Shown piece by piece: positions 15,990 to 24,243 of a stretch of 64,000 bases of DNA. The notes under the pieces were generated by a model. That model was not told the DNA's origin. It did not search any database and saw only the letters and a list, made by a program, of their open reading frames with translations. Every line of letters begins with the position of its first letter. Position 1 is the first letter of the stretch. The DNA is from Stramentimicrobium sp964433555 (GTDB lineage: Bacteria; Atribacterota; Phoenicimicrobiia; Phoenicimicrobiales; Stramentimicrobiaceae): NCBI GenBank assembly GCA_964433555.1, contig CAYSRG010000010.1, positions 1-64,000 on the forward strand, in the 5' to 3' direction. The position numbers and the translations under genes are program-made.

Positions 15990-16136
15990 TTATTTTCTCC
16001 AATGACCTAATACCCATTCCCATTGTTGATGATTATAATCCCATCTCCAATGAGCCCGAACCCATTCATTTTCCCCTAACGGTTTTAGAGTACGAAGGTT
16101 TTGAAGCCGATCAGATAGCTTCTTCTCTTTCTTCAC
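15990..16136 (-). CDS. Small 48-aa Trp-rich ORF overlapping the Panacea gene
   Basis: A GTG at 16136 lies five bases after AGGGAG and opens a 48-codon frame that overlaps the last 26 bases of the XRE-Panacea gene. After a Lys-rich start (MKKEKKLSDRLQNLRTLKPL) the C-terminal half reads WVRAHWRWDYNHQQWEWVLG then HWRK, containing six Trp in two W-x-x-x-H-W units. Trp-rich WxxGxW-type repeats of this kind occur in small envelope proteins of other bacteria. The overlap suggests translational coupling, as is common between the partners of a toxin-antitoxin pair. Function is unknown. Codon choice looks coding but conservation is untested. Confidence 0.5.
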   Translation of the reverse strand: MKKEKKLSDRLQNLRTLKPLGENEWVRAHWRWDYNHQQWEWVLGHWRK

Positions 16137-16911
16137 TATACTCCCTCACTGAATAAGGTATAGTTCGGTAAAATACCGACTCATAGTCAATAACATCTCC
16201 TTCTTCTGTTGTCATCCAGGGGACATCATTGTGAGAATATTCACTTATTTGAGATGCATTCATATCTGCAAGCTTGCTTAGAACATTATCAATCACACTT
16301 AATTCCCGGGCATTCAGCTTAGACAAATCAGGATCTTTAAGTGGAATATATTTTGTCTGAGGATATTTAAAATATTTATCCTGTATCTTTACTAAGTCTT
16401 TTCCTTCCATTTCTTTTACGATCTTAACAAATTCTTTTGGTGTAGGACCATGATGATTTTTAATATAAGTGGCACCAATTAACTGTTCTTCATATTTTTC
16501 GTAATAATTAAAATCGATAAAGTAAAGCAGTTTGTATAGCACTGTTTGCCCGATATTTGGTTTTGAACCTACTTTCCCTAAAATATATAGCAATACTTCT
16601 TTGAATTTCTCTATATTTTTTTGAGGGACACTGATTCTTATCTCTTGCTTTTCTTTATGTTTTAGTTCTTTGTTTTTTTCAAAGATAACTTTAATGTCTT
16701 TCTCCAAATCAAGCAGAATATCTGTTGAGGTATTAAAGATCTTAGATAATGATATTAATTCCTCAGTGCATATTCTTCTTTTACCATTTTCTATTTGTGA
16801 TACCGCTACTCTACTAATATTCATTCTTCTTGCCAGATCTTCCTGAGAAAGCTTCTCTCTTTCTCTTATTTCCTTTATTCTATTGCCGATTTTTTTCATT
16901 AAAGCATCCAT
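16111..16911 (-). CDS. XRE-family regulator with Panacea (DUF4065/SocA-like) domain
   Basis: 266 aa from the ATG at 16911, which follows AAAGGAGG; an ATG 27 bases earlier lies before that site. Residues about 5-60 are a helix-turn-helix (LSQEDLARRMNISRVAVSQI). Residues 110-255 are the Panacea domain (GQTVLYKLLYFIDFNYYEKY, then THHGP-like KNHHGPTPKEF, then SEYSHNDVPWM). Panacea proteins serve as antitoxins that neutralise varied toxins. The expected partner would be adjacent: the only candidate is the overlapping 48-aa Trp-rich ORF. Two TGGAGGTAAA direct repeats 21 bp apart in the leader could be its operator. Confidence 0.85.
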   Translation of the reverse strand: MDALMKKIGNRIKEIREREKLSQEDLARRMNISRVAVSQIENGKRRICTEELISLSKIFNTSTDILLDLEKDIKVIFEKNKELKHKEKQEIRISVPQKNIEKFKEVLLYILGKVGSKPNIGQTVLYKLLYFIDFNYYEKYEEQLIGATYIKNHHGPTPKEFVKIVKEMEGKDLVKIQDKYFKYPQTKYIPLKDPDLSKLNARELSVIDNVLSKLADMNASQISEYSHNDVPWMTTEEGDVIDYESVFYRTIPYSVREYSEEREEAI

Positions 16912-16927
16912 AACGGAAACCTCCTCC

Positions 16928-16997
16928 TTTACCTCCATTTTTATATCATTTACCTCCAGTTCAACATCATTTTATAATATGTTAGATAATATGTCAA
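16928..16997 (-). promoter_or_regulatory. Promoter and direct-repeat operator of the XRE-Panacea gene
   Basis: On the minus strand TTGACA (16992-16997), 17 bases and TAAAAT (16969-16974) form the promoter. TGGAGGTAAA occurs twice (16949-16958 and 16928-16937), exactly 21 bp apart, downstream of it. Two helical turns apart is typical of a dimeric repressor, although part of each repeat resembles a ribosome site. Confidence 0.5.
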
Positions 16998-17120
16998 GCA
17001 TATGTATTATAATCTTTCGTTATTATTTAAAGAAAAAATATTTAAGGGAAGGATTTACATTTTATGTCTTGATCTTTTTTTGACAGAGTTTATATATATG
17101 AGTAATATAAATTTAACATA

Positions 17121-17162
17121 CCTGCCACGCCTCTCAACGATGCGCACCCTGGCGGGTTTTTC
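17121..17162 (+). terminator. Terminator-like hairpin
   Basis: CCTGCCA (17121-17127) pairs with TGGCGGG (17150-17156, one G-T pair), followed by TTTTTC. No plus-strand gene precedes it closely. A degraded form (CCTGGCTGG then TTTTTC) occurs before repeat copy 2 at about 18470-18485. Confidence 0.45.
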
Positions 17163-17180
17163 TTTTGCGGTTTTATATAA

Positions 17181-17230
17181 TTGACGTCTTGACGCTTTAG
17201 CGTTAAAGCGTTTTAACGTCAAAGCGTCAA
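17181..17230. repeat. TTGACG-rich palindromic element, copy 1
   Basis: 50 bases built from TTGACGTC, TTGACGCTTT, AGCGTTAAAGCG, TTTTAACGTC and AAAGCGTCAA. TTGACGCTTT and AAAGCGTCAA form a perfect inverted pair. The element recurs at 18504, again just upstream of a MKxIKTY start codon. Confidence 0.7.
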
Positions 17231-17262
17231 ATTATCGCGAAAATATTATAAGGATAATTATA

Positions 17263-17379
17263 ATGAAGAAAATAAAAACTTATATGGATAAATTAATGCA
17301 AGATAAGGATTTCCGGGAAAAATTTGATGTAGAATATCAAAAGCTTTGTGCTGAAGAAAAAAAAGCGAAAGGAAAATAA
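17263..17379 (+). CDS. Small 38-aa protein, possible antitoxin fragment
   Basis: An ATG at 17263, 33 bases after the TTGACG element, opens MKKIKTYMDKLMQDKDFREK and ends Lys-rich after 38 residues. The pattern (xLxxxDxxFRExFDxEYQKL) resembles the N-terminal helix found before the helix-turn-helix in HigA/XRE antitoxins, but no such domain follows. AAGGA lies 11 bases before the start. The next gene starts four bases after the stop, so the two form a micro-operon. A truncated copy of its start lies at 18575. Confidence 0.5.
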   Translation: MKKIKTYMDKLMQDKDFREKFDVEYQKLCAEEKKAKGK

Positions 17380-17383
17380 TAAT

Positions 17384-17593
17384 ATGTTAGATAAAGATGT
17401 AATAAAAGGATTTCTGGAAGATAATCTTGCTGAAATAAAAATACCCAAGGATATTTCTAAGGAAAATCTCTTGCAAGCATTCTGTAATTATGTTGAAGAT
17501 GATTATTATGAATGGTTAAATGATAACTATAAGGCCTTTTTTAACCATGGGAATCCTGATTGGTCCTGGATAAAGGAGATGGTAGAGATATAA
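17384..17593 (+). CDS. Small 69-aa acidic protein, unknown
   Basis: The ATG at 17384 follows AAAGGAAAA in the end of the preceding 38-aa gene. The protein is acidic and aromatic (FCNYVEDDYYEWLNDNYKAF, then WSWIKEMVEI), with no membrane segment. I do not recognise it. An acidic partner to a basic 38-aa protein would be consistent with a toxin-antitoxin-like or phage-derived pair, but nothing more specific can be said. Confidence 0.55.
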   Translation: MLDKDVIKGFLEDNLAEIKIPKDISKENLLQAFCNYVEDDYYEWLNDNYKAFFNHGNPDWSWIKEMVEI

Positions 17594-17682
17594 TTTATAG
17601 ATTATTGTTTATGAATGCTATTTGTATTTAAGAATTGTGTACTATAATATATGATTTTATATGTTTATTAAATAAAAAATCT

Positions 17683-18036
17683 TTATTTATCATAATCTAG
17701 TAGTGTCTTAAGTTTTTGTAATATTTCAAAAATCACACTCTCAGGTGCTTTAGCGCAAAATTCAGCCTTCCTGCTTCTCCAATCAAGACTTTTTACCTGA
17801 TCAGCTAAAACAACGCCGATAAACTTTAAACCCGATGGAATATTCACTTCAAAGGGATATCCTTTTATCTGGTTAGTTATCGGACATAATAAGGCTAAAT
17901 TAGTTTTATCATTATAAATCTTGGGTGATAGCACGATAGCGGGACGTCTTCCTGATTGTTCGTGGCCAGCTTGAGGTTGCATATTTATCCAAACTACATC
18001 ACCTCTATCGGGAATAAAATGATTTGATATTACCAT
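17683..18036 (-). CDS. mazF: MazF/PemK-family endoribonuclease toxin
   Basis: 117 aa from the ATG at 18036, which overlaps the end of the antitoxin gene (an upstream TTG would lengthen it by seven residues). The N-terminal GDVVWINMQPQAGHEQSGRR and the following PAIVLSP are the MazF signature, with the catalytic Arg. LADQVKSLDWRSR carries the conserved Ser/Thr region. It should cleave mRNA at short motifs when free of its antitoxin. The seven-base overlap with mazE gives coupled translation. Confidence 0.92.
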   Translation of the reverse strand: MVISNHFIPDRGDVVWINMQPQAGHEQSGRRPAIVLSPKIYNDKTNLALLCPITNQIKGYPFEVNIPSGLKFIGVVLADQVKSLDWRSRKAEFCAKAPESVIFEILQKLKTLLDYDK

Positions 18037-18272
18037 ACTTCTTCCCCAACTGAGCATCCGGTATCATGTTCTTTATGAAGATTTTCTGGAGTAATTCCCT
18101 CTAATAATTTTTCAAGTGTATATTGTTTTCTACCAACAGGAGTAATAATAATACTATCTTTATTGATAGAGAAAATAACCTTTTCATTCATCTTTAAATT
18201 GATATCAGAGGCTATATACTTAGGAATTCGCAATGCCAGACTATTCCCCCATTTCTTAATCCTGCTTTCCAT
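18030..18272 (-). CDS. mazE: MazE-family antitoxin (AbrB/SpoVT fold)
   Basis: 80 aa from the ATG at 18272, which has AGAAGGTG upstream; a start three codons earlier is less likely. MESRIKKWGNSLALRIPKYI and IDSIIITPVG-like KDSIIITPVGRKQYTLEKLL are the typical swapped-hairpin AbrB DNA-binding domain followed by the flexible toxin-binding tail (ITPENLHKEHDTG). It binds and neutralises the MazF encoded immediately downstream and probably represses its own promoter. Confidence 0.92.
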   Translation of the reverse strand: MESRIKKWGNSLALRIPKYIASDINLKMNEKVIFSINKDSIIITPVGRKQYTLEKLLEGITPENLHKEHDTGCSVGEEVW

Positions 18273-18503
18273 GAATAACACCTTCTTTTCTATAAATTCT
18301 TTTCCATAAAAATATTAACTTATATAATGTATCTACAATGATTATACATAAGTGCCGTTTAATTTACAACTAAAAAAGTTGTTGTTTTTAACGTAATTAA
18401 ATGTTTAAAGTTATTTATAATATCTCCAAACATAATACTAACTGTTATCATATGCATTAAAGATACGTGTCCTGGCTGGTTTTTCTTTTTTGGTTTTACA
18501 TAG

Positions 18504-18561
18504 TTGACGTCTTGACGCTTTAGCGTTAAAGCGTTTTGACGTCAAAGCGTCAAGACATCAA
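18504..18561. repeat. TTGACG-rich palindromic element, copy 2
   Basis: The same element as at 17181, better preserved: TTGACGTCTTGACGCTTT at 18504-18521 is matched, with one mismatch, by its complement at 18544-18561. The centre contains AGCGTTAAAGCG and TTGACGTC. It sits upstream of a shortened copy of the 38-aa gene. Confidence 0.75.
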
Positions 18562-18574
18562 AAAGATAGATCCC

Positions 18575-18607
18575 ATGAAGGAAATTAAAACTTATATTAA
18601 TTTATAA
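18575..18607 (+). pseudogene. Truncated 10-codon copy of the MKKIKTY gene
   Basis: ATG at 18575 reads MKEIKTYINL then a stop. It matches the first eight residues of the 38-aa gene at 17263 with one substitution and lies just after element copy 2. It is therefore a relic of a duplicated element-plus-gene unit that now borders the TPR gene. Confidence 0.55.
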
Positions 18608-18617
18608 AGAGTGCTTT

Positions 18618-20108
18618 CTAAAATTTCTCTTTCTTTTCTTCTTCGCCATATTTAATATTTATCTCGAGATCTTTATAATAGCCAAGATTTTTCTTGATGA
18701 CATTTATCCTTAACCCAAGTTTTTCTCTATCATGTTCATTTAGATAATTATATTCTTCATTAATTTCCTGAGCTTTTAAGTAATATTCTAAAGAATTTTC
18801 ATGTTTCTCTTGAATATAATACAGTTCTCCTATATTTTTGTTTGCAAGGAAGATACCTTTTATATGGGTTAGTTCTTTAGCTATTTCCAATGATCTTAAA
18901 TAATTTTCCAAAGCTTTATCATATTCCCCAGTATCTTTATATATATTTCCTATATTCCCTAAAACATCTTCTTTTATTTTCTTATTTTCATTCGTTTGGA
19001 GTATTTCAGACGCTCTATTTAAATTAGCTAAAGCTTTATTATATTCTCTTTTGAGATAATAAATGGTCCCTATAAGATTATAGGAATTAACTATATTTAA
19101 TTTATCACCAATCGAAATATAAAGATATAAAGATATATCTGCCATCTCTAAAGATTTATCAAATTGATTTTGTGATCTTAATATTATGGCTTTATTATTG
19201 TAAAGTAGAGCTAATATATTTTTATTATTTGTTCCTTCTAAAATATTAATTCCTTTATTGCAGTTTTCTATAGCTTCGTCATATTTGTTCATGTCACGAT
19301 AAACACTACAAATTCCATTATAAGTGCCGGCAATTTTTATTTTGTCATTTTTCTTAATAAATATTTCAAGTATTTCTTTATATTTTTTTAAAGCTTCTTC
19401 GTGTTCCCCTTGCATTTGCAATATATTGCAAATATTATTCAAAATCCAAGCATTTTTTTCTTCATTATTTGTTTTACTATAGAAATCAAGTCCTTCTTGA
19501 TAATAATTTAGAGCTTCATCGTAATTACCTATAGTATAATAGACATTTCCAATTTCTACTTTTGTATTGGCTACTTCTTCTCCTCTGCTCTGCTTGTTTT
19601 CTATATTCTTTGCAAAAGTTAACGCATCATTATAATATTTATTGGCTTTTTCTATATTTCCAGTATTATAAAAACACTTCCCCATGTATGTATTTAAAGA
19701 AACTCTATTTTTTAAAGATATTGTTGTAATATTTAAACATTTATTAAAATCATCTATAGCTTCATAATATTTATAATTAATATAATTTTTTAAACCTTGG
19801 TTAAAATAATAATCGAATATAGGGTTTTTGCCTAAATTCTCTATAAACGGTATAGAGCCTCCTTCTGTTAAATATAATAATATTTTCTGATAGTTTTTAG
19901 TATTATCATCATTCGTTTGCTCTAATAACTGTTTTATTTCAATTTTATTTTTATAATTTTTAAACGATGAAAAAATTGTAAATAAAATTAAAACAATAAC
20001 TATGGTGATTAGAATATATCTGTTTTTGGCAGGAACACTTATTAAAGAAATATATATACTAAAAGCACTAAGAGCTAGTATAGGGGCAATATAATATATA
20101 AAATCCAT
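18618..20108 (-). CDS. Tetratricopeptide-repeat protein with N-terminal membrane anchor
   Basis: 496 aa. The first 50 residues hold two hydrophobic segments (YIAPILALSAFSIYISLI and RYILITIVIVLILFTIF), so the protein is inserted in the inner membrane. From about residue 100 onwards there are roughly nine TPR units with the W/LGxxYxxxGxYDxAL/Y pattern (IGNVYYTIGNYDEALNYYQE, LGNIYKDTGEYDKALENYLR). Kinesin-light-chain-like spacing of about 40 residues is kept throughout. TPR arrays bind partner proteins. No enzymatic domain is attached, so the partner is unknown. It neighbours the IS element and MazEF and may be an accessory gene. Confidence 0.82.
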   Translation of the reverse strand: MDFIYYIAPILALSAFSIYISLISVPAKNRYILITIVIVLILFTIFSSFKNYKNKIEIKQLLEQTNDDNTKNYQKILLYLTEGGSIPFIENLGKNPIFDYYFNQGLKNYINYKYYEAIDDFNKCLNITTISLKNRVSLNTYMGKCFYNTGNIEKANKYYNDALTFAKNIENKQSRGEEVANTKVEIGNVYYTIGNYDEALNYYQEGLDFYSKTNNEEKNAWILNNICNILQMQGEHEEALKKYKEILEIFIKKNDKIKIAGTYNGICSVYRDMNKYDEAIENCNKGINILEGTNNKNILALLYNNKAIILRSQNQFDKSLEMADISLYLYISIGDKLNIVNSYNLIGTIYYLKREYNKALANLNRASEILQTNENKKIKEDVLGNIGNIYKDTGEYDKALENYLRSLEIAKELTHIKGIFLANKNIGELYYIQEKHENSLEYYLKAQEINEEYNYLNEHDREKLGLRINVIKKNLGYYKDLEINIKYGEEEKKEKF

Positions 20109-20158
20109 TTAAAATACCTCTGTTAAAAAGTTTTATTTTATATTAGGTAATACATAAC

Positions 20159-20993
20159 CAAAGTTGCACTAAATTTGTTCTTTGACAATAGAAATCTGTT
20201 GATTCAGTAACCTCCTTAACAGGATAACCAGGTTCTCGTTACGAAGGTTAAATCTCCATTCTAACTCTTTTAGGTAGAGAGGAAAATATGCCTGATTTAT
20301 GCCTCGATATTGATAGAGCCAATGTTTGGCAAAGAACCAGAATCCTTCAATGCCATTGATATGATCCCGTCCTTTGGGAACACCTTTCTCTTTTAATACC
20401 ACCACATAATTACCTCTGATTGGTAATAGGTATAAGCAAACCTTATCATCGGTATAGTAGAGACTGCCTGCTTTAGTATATCTGGTAATATAAGGCTGCA
20501 TGGTCTCCTTGGCACGTGATGTGATAGGAAAAGCAAGCACTTTACCGTTTCTTTGATAAATGCCAAAGACGATCCATTTGCCGGTTGCTCCCCAGCCACG
20601 CTTACCAGGCCTTCTGCCACCTGTCATGGTTTCATCCATTTCGATCTCACCGGAGAGTGGTTTAAGGTCTTTAATAACATCTTGATAGATTGCCTCGCGG
20701 AGAATTCTAAACCATTTCAGAATCGTAGGTTTACTATAAGGAACTTGAAAACGTAGTCGATAAGCTGGTACACCCAAAGAGAAAAACTCAACTAATCTGC
20801 CTTTCTGCTAAGGTGAAATGCGAGTCTTTTTCCAAACGTTCTCAGACATTTTTCTGGTCAGGCCACAGCTACTACATCTAATTTGACCGGTAGAAAGATG
20901 CCACCATTTTTTACTGCCGCAGCGAGGGCATGTTTTCATACTCTCTTTATACTGATTTATCAACAGTTTTTCAAGGTTCTAAGTGCAAATTTG
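20159..20993 (-). mobile_element. IS1595/ISXO2-like insertion sequence, about 835 bp
   Basis: The ends carry an imperfect inverted repeat, CAAAGTTGCACT (20159-20170) against AGTGCAAATTTG (20982-20993), 11 of 12 matching. One transposase gene fills the interior. I could not recognise a target-site duplication, so the exact ends are uncertain. Confidence 0.65.
20169..20939 (-). pseudogene. IS1595-like transposase interrupted by an in-frame amber codon
   Basis: The ATG at 20939 starts MKTCPRCGSKKWWHLSTGQI followed by CSSCG, the IS1595 zinc-ribbon N-terminus. The frame then meets TAG at 20808-20810 and continues in the same frame with QKGRLVEFFSLGVPAYRLRF through the ISXO2-type catalytic domain: EMDETMTGGRRPGKRGWGAT, later YTDDK and IEGFWFFAKHW. 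Except for this single nonsense codon the 256 codons are intact. The element is probably inactive, unless the amber codon is read through. The C-terminal WRFNLRN is typical of the family end. Confidence 0.8.
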
Positions 20994-21069
20994 TTTTATC
21001 ATTACCATAATGAATAAAATAATTAGGGCATGATTTTTATAACAGTACTAAAGCAAGAGAAACAAAAAA

Positions 21070-22023
21070 TTAGAAATCTTCAATTATTTTTTTCAATTCA
21101 TTAATTTTATTTTCAGTCTCAATTTCTCCTTGTCTGATAATTGCTACCCGCTCTTTTTTCTTTAGAAAGTAAGATACCTCACCTTGATATTGGGGTTTGA
21201 GAACCAAATCAGCACCTCTTAGAGAGAGATTAGTTAAATCTTCTATCATAATATCCATACTTCTTTCAACAATAGAAATAACATTATTAGGGTCTTTCTT
21301 TTCTCCAGTCATTTCCTGTAAGCTTACGGCAATTACAATATCAGCACCCATCTGCCGTACCACATCCACTGGAACAGGGTCCTTTAAACCACCGTCAACT
21401 AAAATTCTATCCTCACATTCAAAGGGGTAAAATAAGCCTGGAATAGAAATGGAAGCAGCTACAGCATTAGAGATTTTCCCTTTATCCATAATAATCTTCT
21501 CTCCGGTTATTAAGTCTGTAGCCACTGCTTTGAAGGGAATCTTTAAATCATATTCAAAATGTGCCCAATTAGAAAGTTGGTCAAATTTATCTCTTATGGC
21601 AATAGTAGAAAGCAAGCCTCTAGGCCAGACTGCATCGGCTATCATTTTGGGTAGATTTATTGAGATTCCCAGTATTTTCTTATTCTGATACTCTTCTAAT
21701 TCAAAGGTAATATTTTTAAAAGATAGGTATTTTGTAAAATTCTCTTCTAAAATGTAATCTTCTATGTCCTTTAAATCAAAACCAAGTGCATAAAAGGCTC
21801 CAACTAAACTACCCACACTAGTTCCGGCAATGTAATTGATTTTAATTCCTTCCCTTTCCAGCGCTTTTAATACACCGATATGGGCGAATCCACGAGGTCC
21901 CCCGGCTCCTAGAGCTAAACCTATTTTTGGTTCACTCTGAGCAGAAGAGAAAATAACACAGGTAATAAAAAAAACGATAGTTAAAATTGGCATAATCAAT
22001 CTGTTTATATTCATGATTAACAT
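21070..22023 (-). CDS. Secreted patatin-like phospholipase
   Basis: 317 aa. Residues about 5-29 form a signal peptide (LIMPILTIVFFITCVIFSSA then QSE). GAGGPRG (39-45) is the oxyanion loop, GTSVG gives Ser 69 and VDGG gives Asp 210. It is shorter at the C-terminus than the cytoplasmic paralogue at 7166 but shares the DPVPVDVVRQMGADIVIAVS block. It should act outside the membrane or as a lipoprotein-like surface hydrolase, although no lipobox cysteine follows the signal. The ATG at 22014 is an equally good start; neither has a clear ribosome site. Confidence 0.87.
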   Translation of the reverse strand: MLIMNINRLIMPILTIVFFITCVIFSSAQSEPKIGLALGAGGPRGFAHIGVLKALEREGIKINYIAGTSVGSLVGAFYALGFDLKDIEDYILEENFTKYLSFKNITFELEEYQNKKILGISINLPKMIADAVWPRGLLSTIAIRDKFDQLSNWAHFEYDLKIPFKAVATDLITGEKIIMDKGKISNAVAASISIPGLFYPFECEDRILVDGGLKDPVPVDVVRQMGADIVIAVSLQEMTGEKKDPNNVISIVERSMDIMIEDLTNLSLRGADLVLKPQYQGEVSYFLKKKERVAIIRQGEIETENKINELKKIIEDF

Positions 22024-22296
22024 TATAGAATATTACCAATAGCTGTGCAAGCATCCCATTTTTAAGATAAAAAATTATTGGTAAGGATTATAGTGGTGGT
22101 CTAGTTAGTATATTTTTTTGTTAAGAAATTAATAATTAGAGATTGACTGATATATACTGGATTTGAGGCATAGGCTACTAATTTGAATATTTCAAGCTGA
22201 TAAAACTTTTTAAATATTTCATTAATATGACCATTATACCCTTACCTGTTTATAGGGTTTAACCTTTAGACAATTTGAGTAAAATGTGATAGAATT

Positions 22297-22324
22297 TTGA
22301 CAATTGATTTATCTTATTTATGCT
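22297..22324 (+). promoter_or_regulatory. Putative proS promoter
   Basis: TTGACA (22297-22302), 16 bases, TATGCT (22319-22324), 22 bases before the start codon. The 270 bases upstream of it (22024-22296) are AT-rich with no gene, and I see no T-box-like leader. Confidence 0.45.
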
Positions 22325-22345
22325 TTGTGACAGAGGAGAATAGTT

Positions 22346-23788
22346 ATGGATGAGACAAAGTTTGTAAAAGAAATCGCATCTAAGGAAGAAGCCTTTTCTC
22401 AGTGGTATATTGATATAGTAAAAAAAGCAGATTTAGCAGACTATACACTAGTAAAAGGATGTATGGTTATTAAACCTTACGGATATTCATTATGGGAAAA
22501 TATGCAGCAATGTTTAGATAGAAGAATTAAGGCTACTGGTCATAAAAATGCTTATTTCCCTCTCTTTATTCCCGAGAGCTTATTAAAGAAGGAAGCGGAA
22601 CATGTAGAAGGATTTGCCCCTGAAGTTGCCTGGGTTACCCATGGCGGCAATCAAAAATTGGAAGAACGATTAGCGGTAAGACCAACTTCGGAAGCCATTA
22701 TTGGCAGTCTTTATTCTAAATGGATTCGATCCTGGCGAGATTTACCGATTTTAATCAATCAGTGGGCTAACATCGTTCGATGGGAAAAGGTAACCCGTCC
22801 TTTTTTAAGAACCACAGAGTTTTTATGGCAAGAAGGACACACAGCACATAAAAGTCAGGAAGAGGCTGAAGAGGAGACTTTAAAGATATTGACTGTCTAT
22901 AAGGATTATATAGAACAGGACCTTGCTATTCCGGTAATTATTGGGAGAAAAAGCAATAAGGAAAAGTTTGCTGGTGCCGTGCATACCTATGCTTTGGAAG
23001 CTTTAATGGGTGATGGTAAAGCCTTACAGGCAGGCACTTCCCATAATCTAGGTCAAAATTTTGCTAAGGCTTTTGATATTCGTTTTCTGGATGAAAATCA
23101 GCAAGAGCAGTTTGCCTGGACTACCTCCTGGGGAACTACTACTAGGCTGGTTGGAGGGATAATTATGGTTCATGGAGATGAAAGAGGCTTGAAATTACCT
23201 CCCAAAGTTGCCCCCATACATATCGTCATTGTTCCCATTTTCTTTGATAAATCTAAACAGGAAGTAATGAATAAAGTTCAAGAATACAAGAAATTGTTGG
23301 AAGAAAAATTTAAAGTTGAACTGGATGACCGGGATGCTTATACGCCGGGATGGAAATTTAATGAATGGGAGATGAAAGGAGTTCCTGTTCGATTAGAGAT
23401 TGGACCACGTGACCTTGCTCAGAATCAAGTTACAGCGGTAAGAAGGGATAAGGGGAAAAAGGTGTTTATATCAGAGGAGGAACTAGTTTCTACTTTGGAG
23501 AGATGGATGCCCGATATTCAAAACAATCTATACATGCAAGCCAGATCACGCTTAGAGGAAAATATTAGATTTACTGAAAATTATGAAGATTTTAAACAGA
23601 TAATAGAAGAGAAACGTGGTTTTATAACAGCTTATTGGTGTGGAAATGAGGAATGTGAAAATCAGATTAAAAAAGACACTAAAGCTACTATTCGCTGTAT
23701 GCCGCTGGAACAAAATGAGGAAAAAGGGAAATGCATCTTTTGTGGTACAGAATCTTCAACTATAGCATATTTTGGCAGGGCTTATTAG
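22346..23788 (+). CDS. proS: Prolyl-tRNA synthetase, archaeal/eukaryotic-type
   Basis: 480 aa class II synthetase. Motif 2 is FLRTTEFLWQEGHTAHKSQ and motif 3 is TRLVGGIIMVHGDERGLKLP. The anticodon-binding domain follows (VRLEIGPRDLAQNQVTAVRR), and the C-terminal zinc-binding domain ends with CGNEECE and CIFCGTES. The short form without the bacterial editing insert is the archaeal/eukaryotic type, also found in some Clostridia and thermophiles. GAGGAGA lies eight bases before the ATG. It charges tRNA-Pro in the cytoplasm. Confidence 0.95.
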   Translation: MDETKFVKEIASKEEAFSQWYIDIVKKADLADYTLVKGCMVIKPYGYSLWENMQQCLDRRIKATGHKNAYFPLFIPESLLKKEAEHVEGFAPEVAWVTHGGNQKLEERLAVRPTSEAIIGSLYSKWIRSWRDLPILINQWANIVRWEKVTRPFLRTTEFLWQEGHTAHKSQEEAEEETLKILTVYKDYIEQDLAIPVIIGRKSNKEKFAGAVHTYALEALMGDGKALQAGTSHNLGQNFAKAFDIRFLDENQQEQFAWTTSWGTTTRLVGGIIMVHGDERGLKLPPKVAPIHIVIVPIFFDKSKQEVMNKVQEYKKLLEEKFKVELDDRDAYTPGWKFNEWEMKGVPVRLEIGPRDLAQNQVTAVRRDKGKKVFISEEELVSTLERWMPDIQNNLYMQARSRLEENIRFTENYEDFKQIIEEKRGFITAYWCGNEECENQIKKDTKATIRCMPLEQNEEKGKCIFCGTESSTIAYFGRAY

Positions 23789-23876
23789 CATAATACATGA
23801 TTACAGAAATTGGAGGAATTATATTTTTATATTTTATAATAAAGAAAAAATTAGTTAGAAAAGGAGGATTTTAGAA

Positions 23877-24137
23877 ATGGAAAAGGTATTAATTGGACGC
23901 GTTGTTGATTATTTTGCCAAAATTGGTGTGGCTGCTATTGATATTGATTCAGGAGAAATTAAAGTAGGAGATACGCTATACTTTAGTGGCCATACTACCG
24001 ATTTTGAGCAAGAAGTTGAATCAATGCAAATTGACAGAGAACCAGTAAATTCAGCTCAGGCCGGTGATTCTGTCGGTATCAGAGTACAAGAGAGAGTGAG
24101 AGACGGGGACGAAGTATATAAGATAATCAATAAATAA
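23877..24137 (+). CDS. EF-Tu domain-2-like small protein
   Basis: 86 aa. The whole protein is a single beta-barrel like domain 2 of translation GTPases: LIGRVVDYFAKIGVAAIDID, then GDTLYFSGHTTDFEQEVESM, ending VGIRVQERVRDGDEVYKI. No GTPase domain is present. Free-standing versions of this domain often sit near U32 peptidases or tRNA/ribosome genes. AAAGGAGG lies nine bases before the ATG. It is 88 bases after proS on the same strand and probably shares its transcript. The role is unknown but a link to translation or RNA modification is plausible. Confidence 0.75.
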   Translation: MEKVLIGRVVDYFAKIGVAAIDIDSGEIKVGDTLYFSGHTTDFEQEVESMQIDREPVNSAQAGDSVGIRVQERVRDGDEVYKIINK

Positions 24138-24243
24138 TATGGTGATATCAATCCTTTTTATGGCCTAACTTATACGAAAATCATAAATGTTTTCTATTAA
24201 ATCTGCTTTAGATAAAATTGAAGAGTTATTATAATAATAAAGA

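Noticed and set aside
17181..18561. TTGACG elements as a CRISPR array
   Set aside because: Only two copies 1.3 kb apart, with genes between; no regular spacers and no cas genes.
20159..20993. An 8-bp target-site duplication of the IS
   Set aside because: The flanks at the proposed ends do not match, so no duplication is claimed.
22024..22345. T-box riboswitch before proS
   Set aside because: No antiterminator-like UGG motif or terminator hairpin is visible before the start codon; a simple promoter accounts for the gap.
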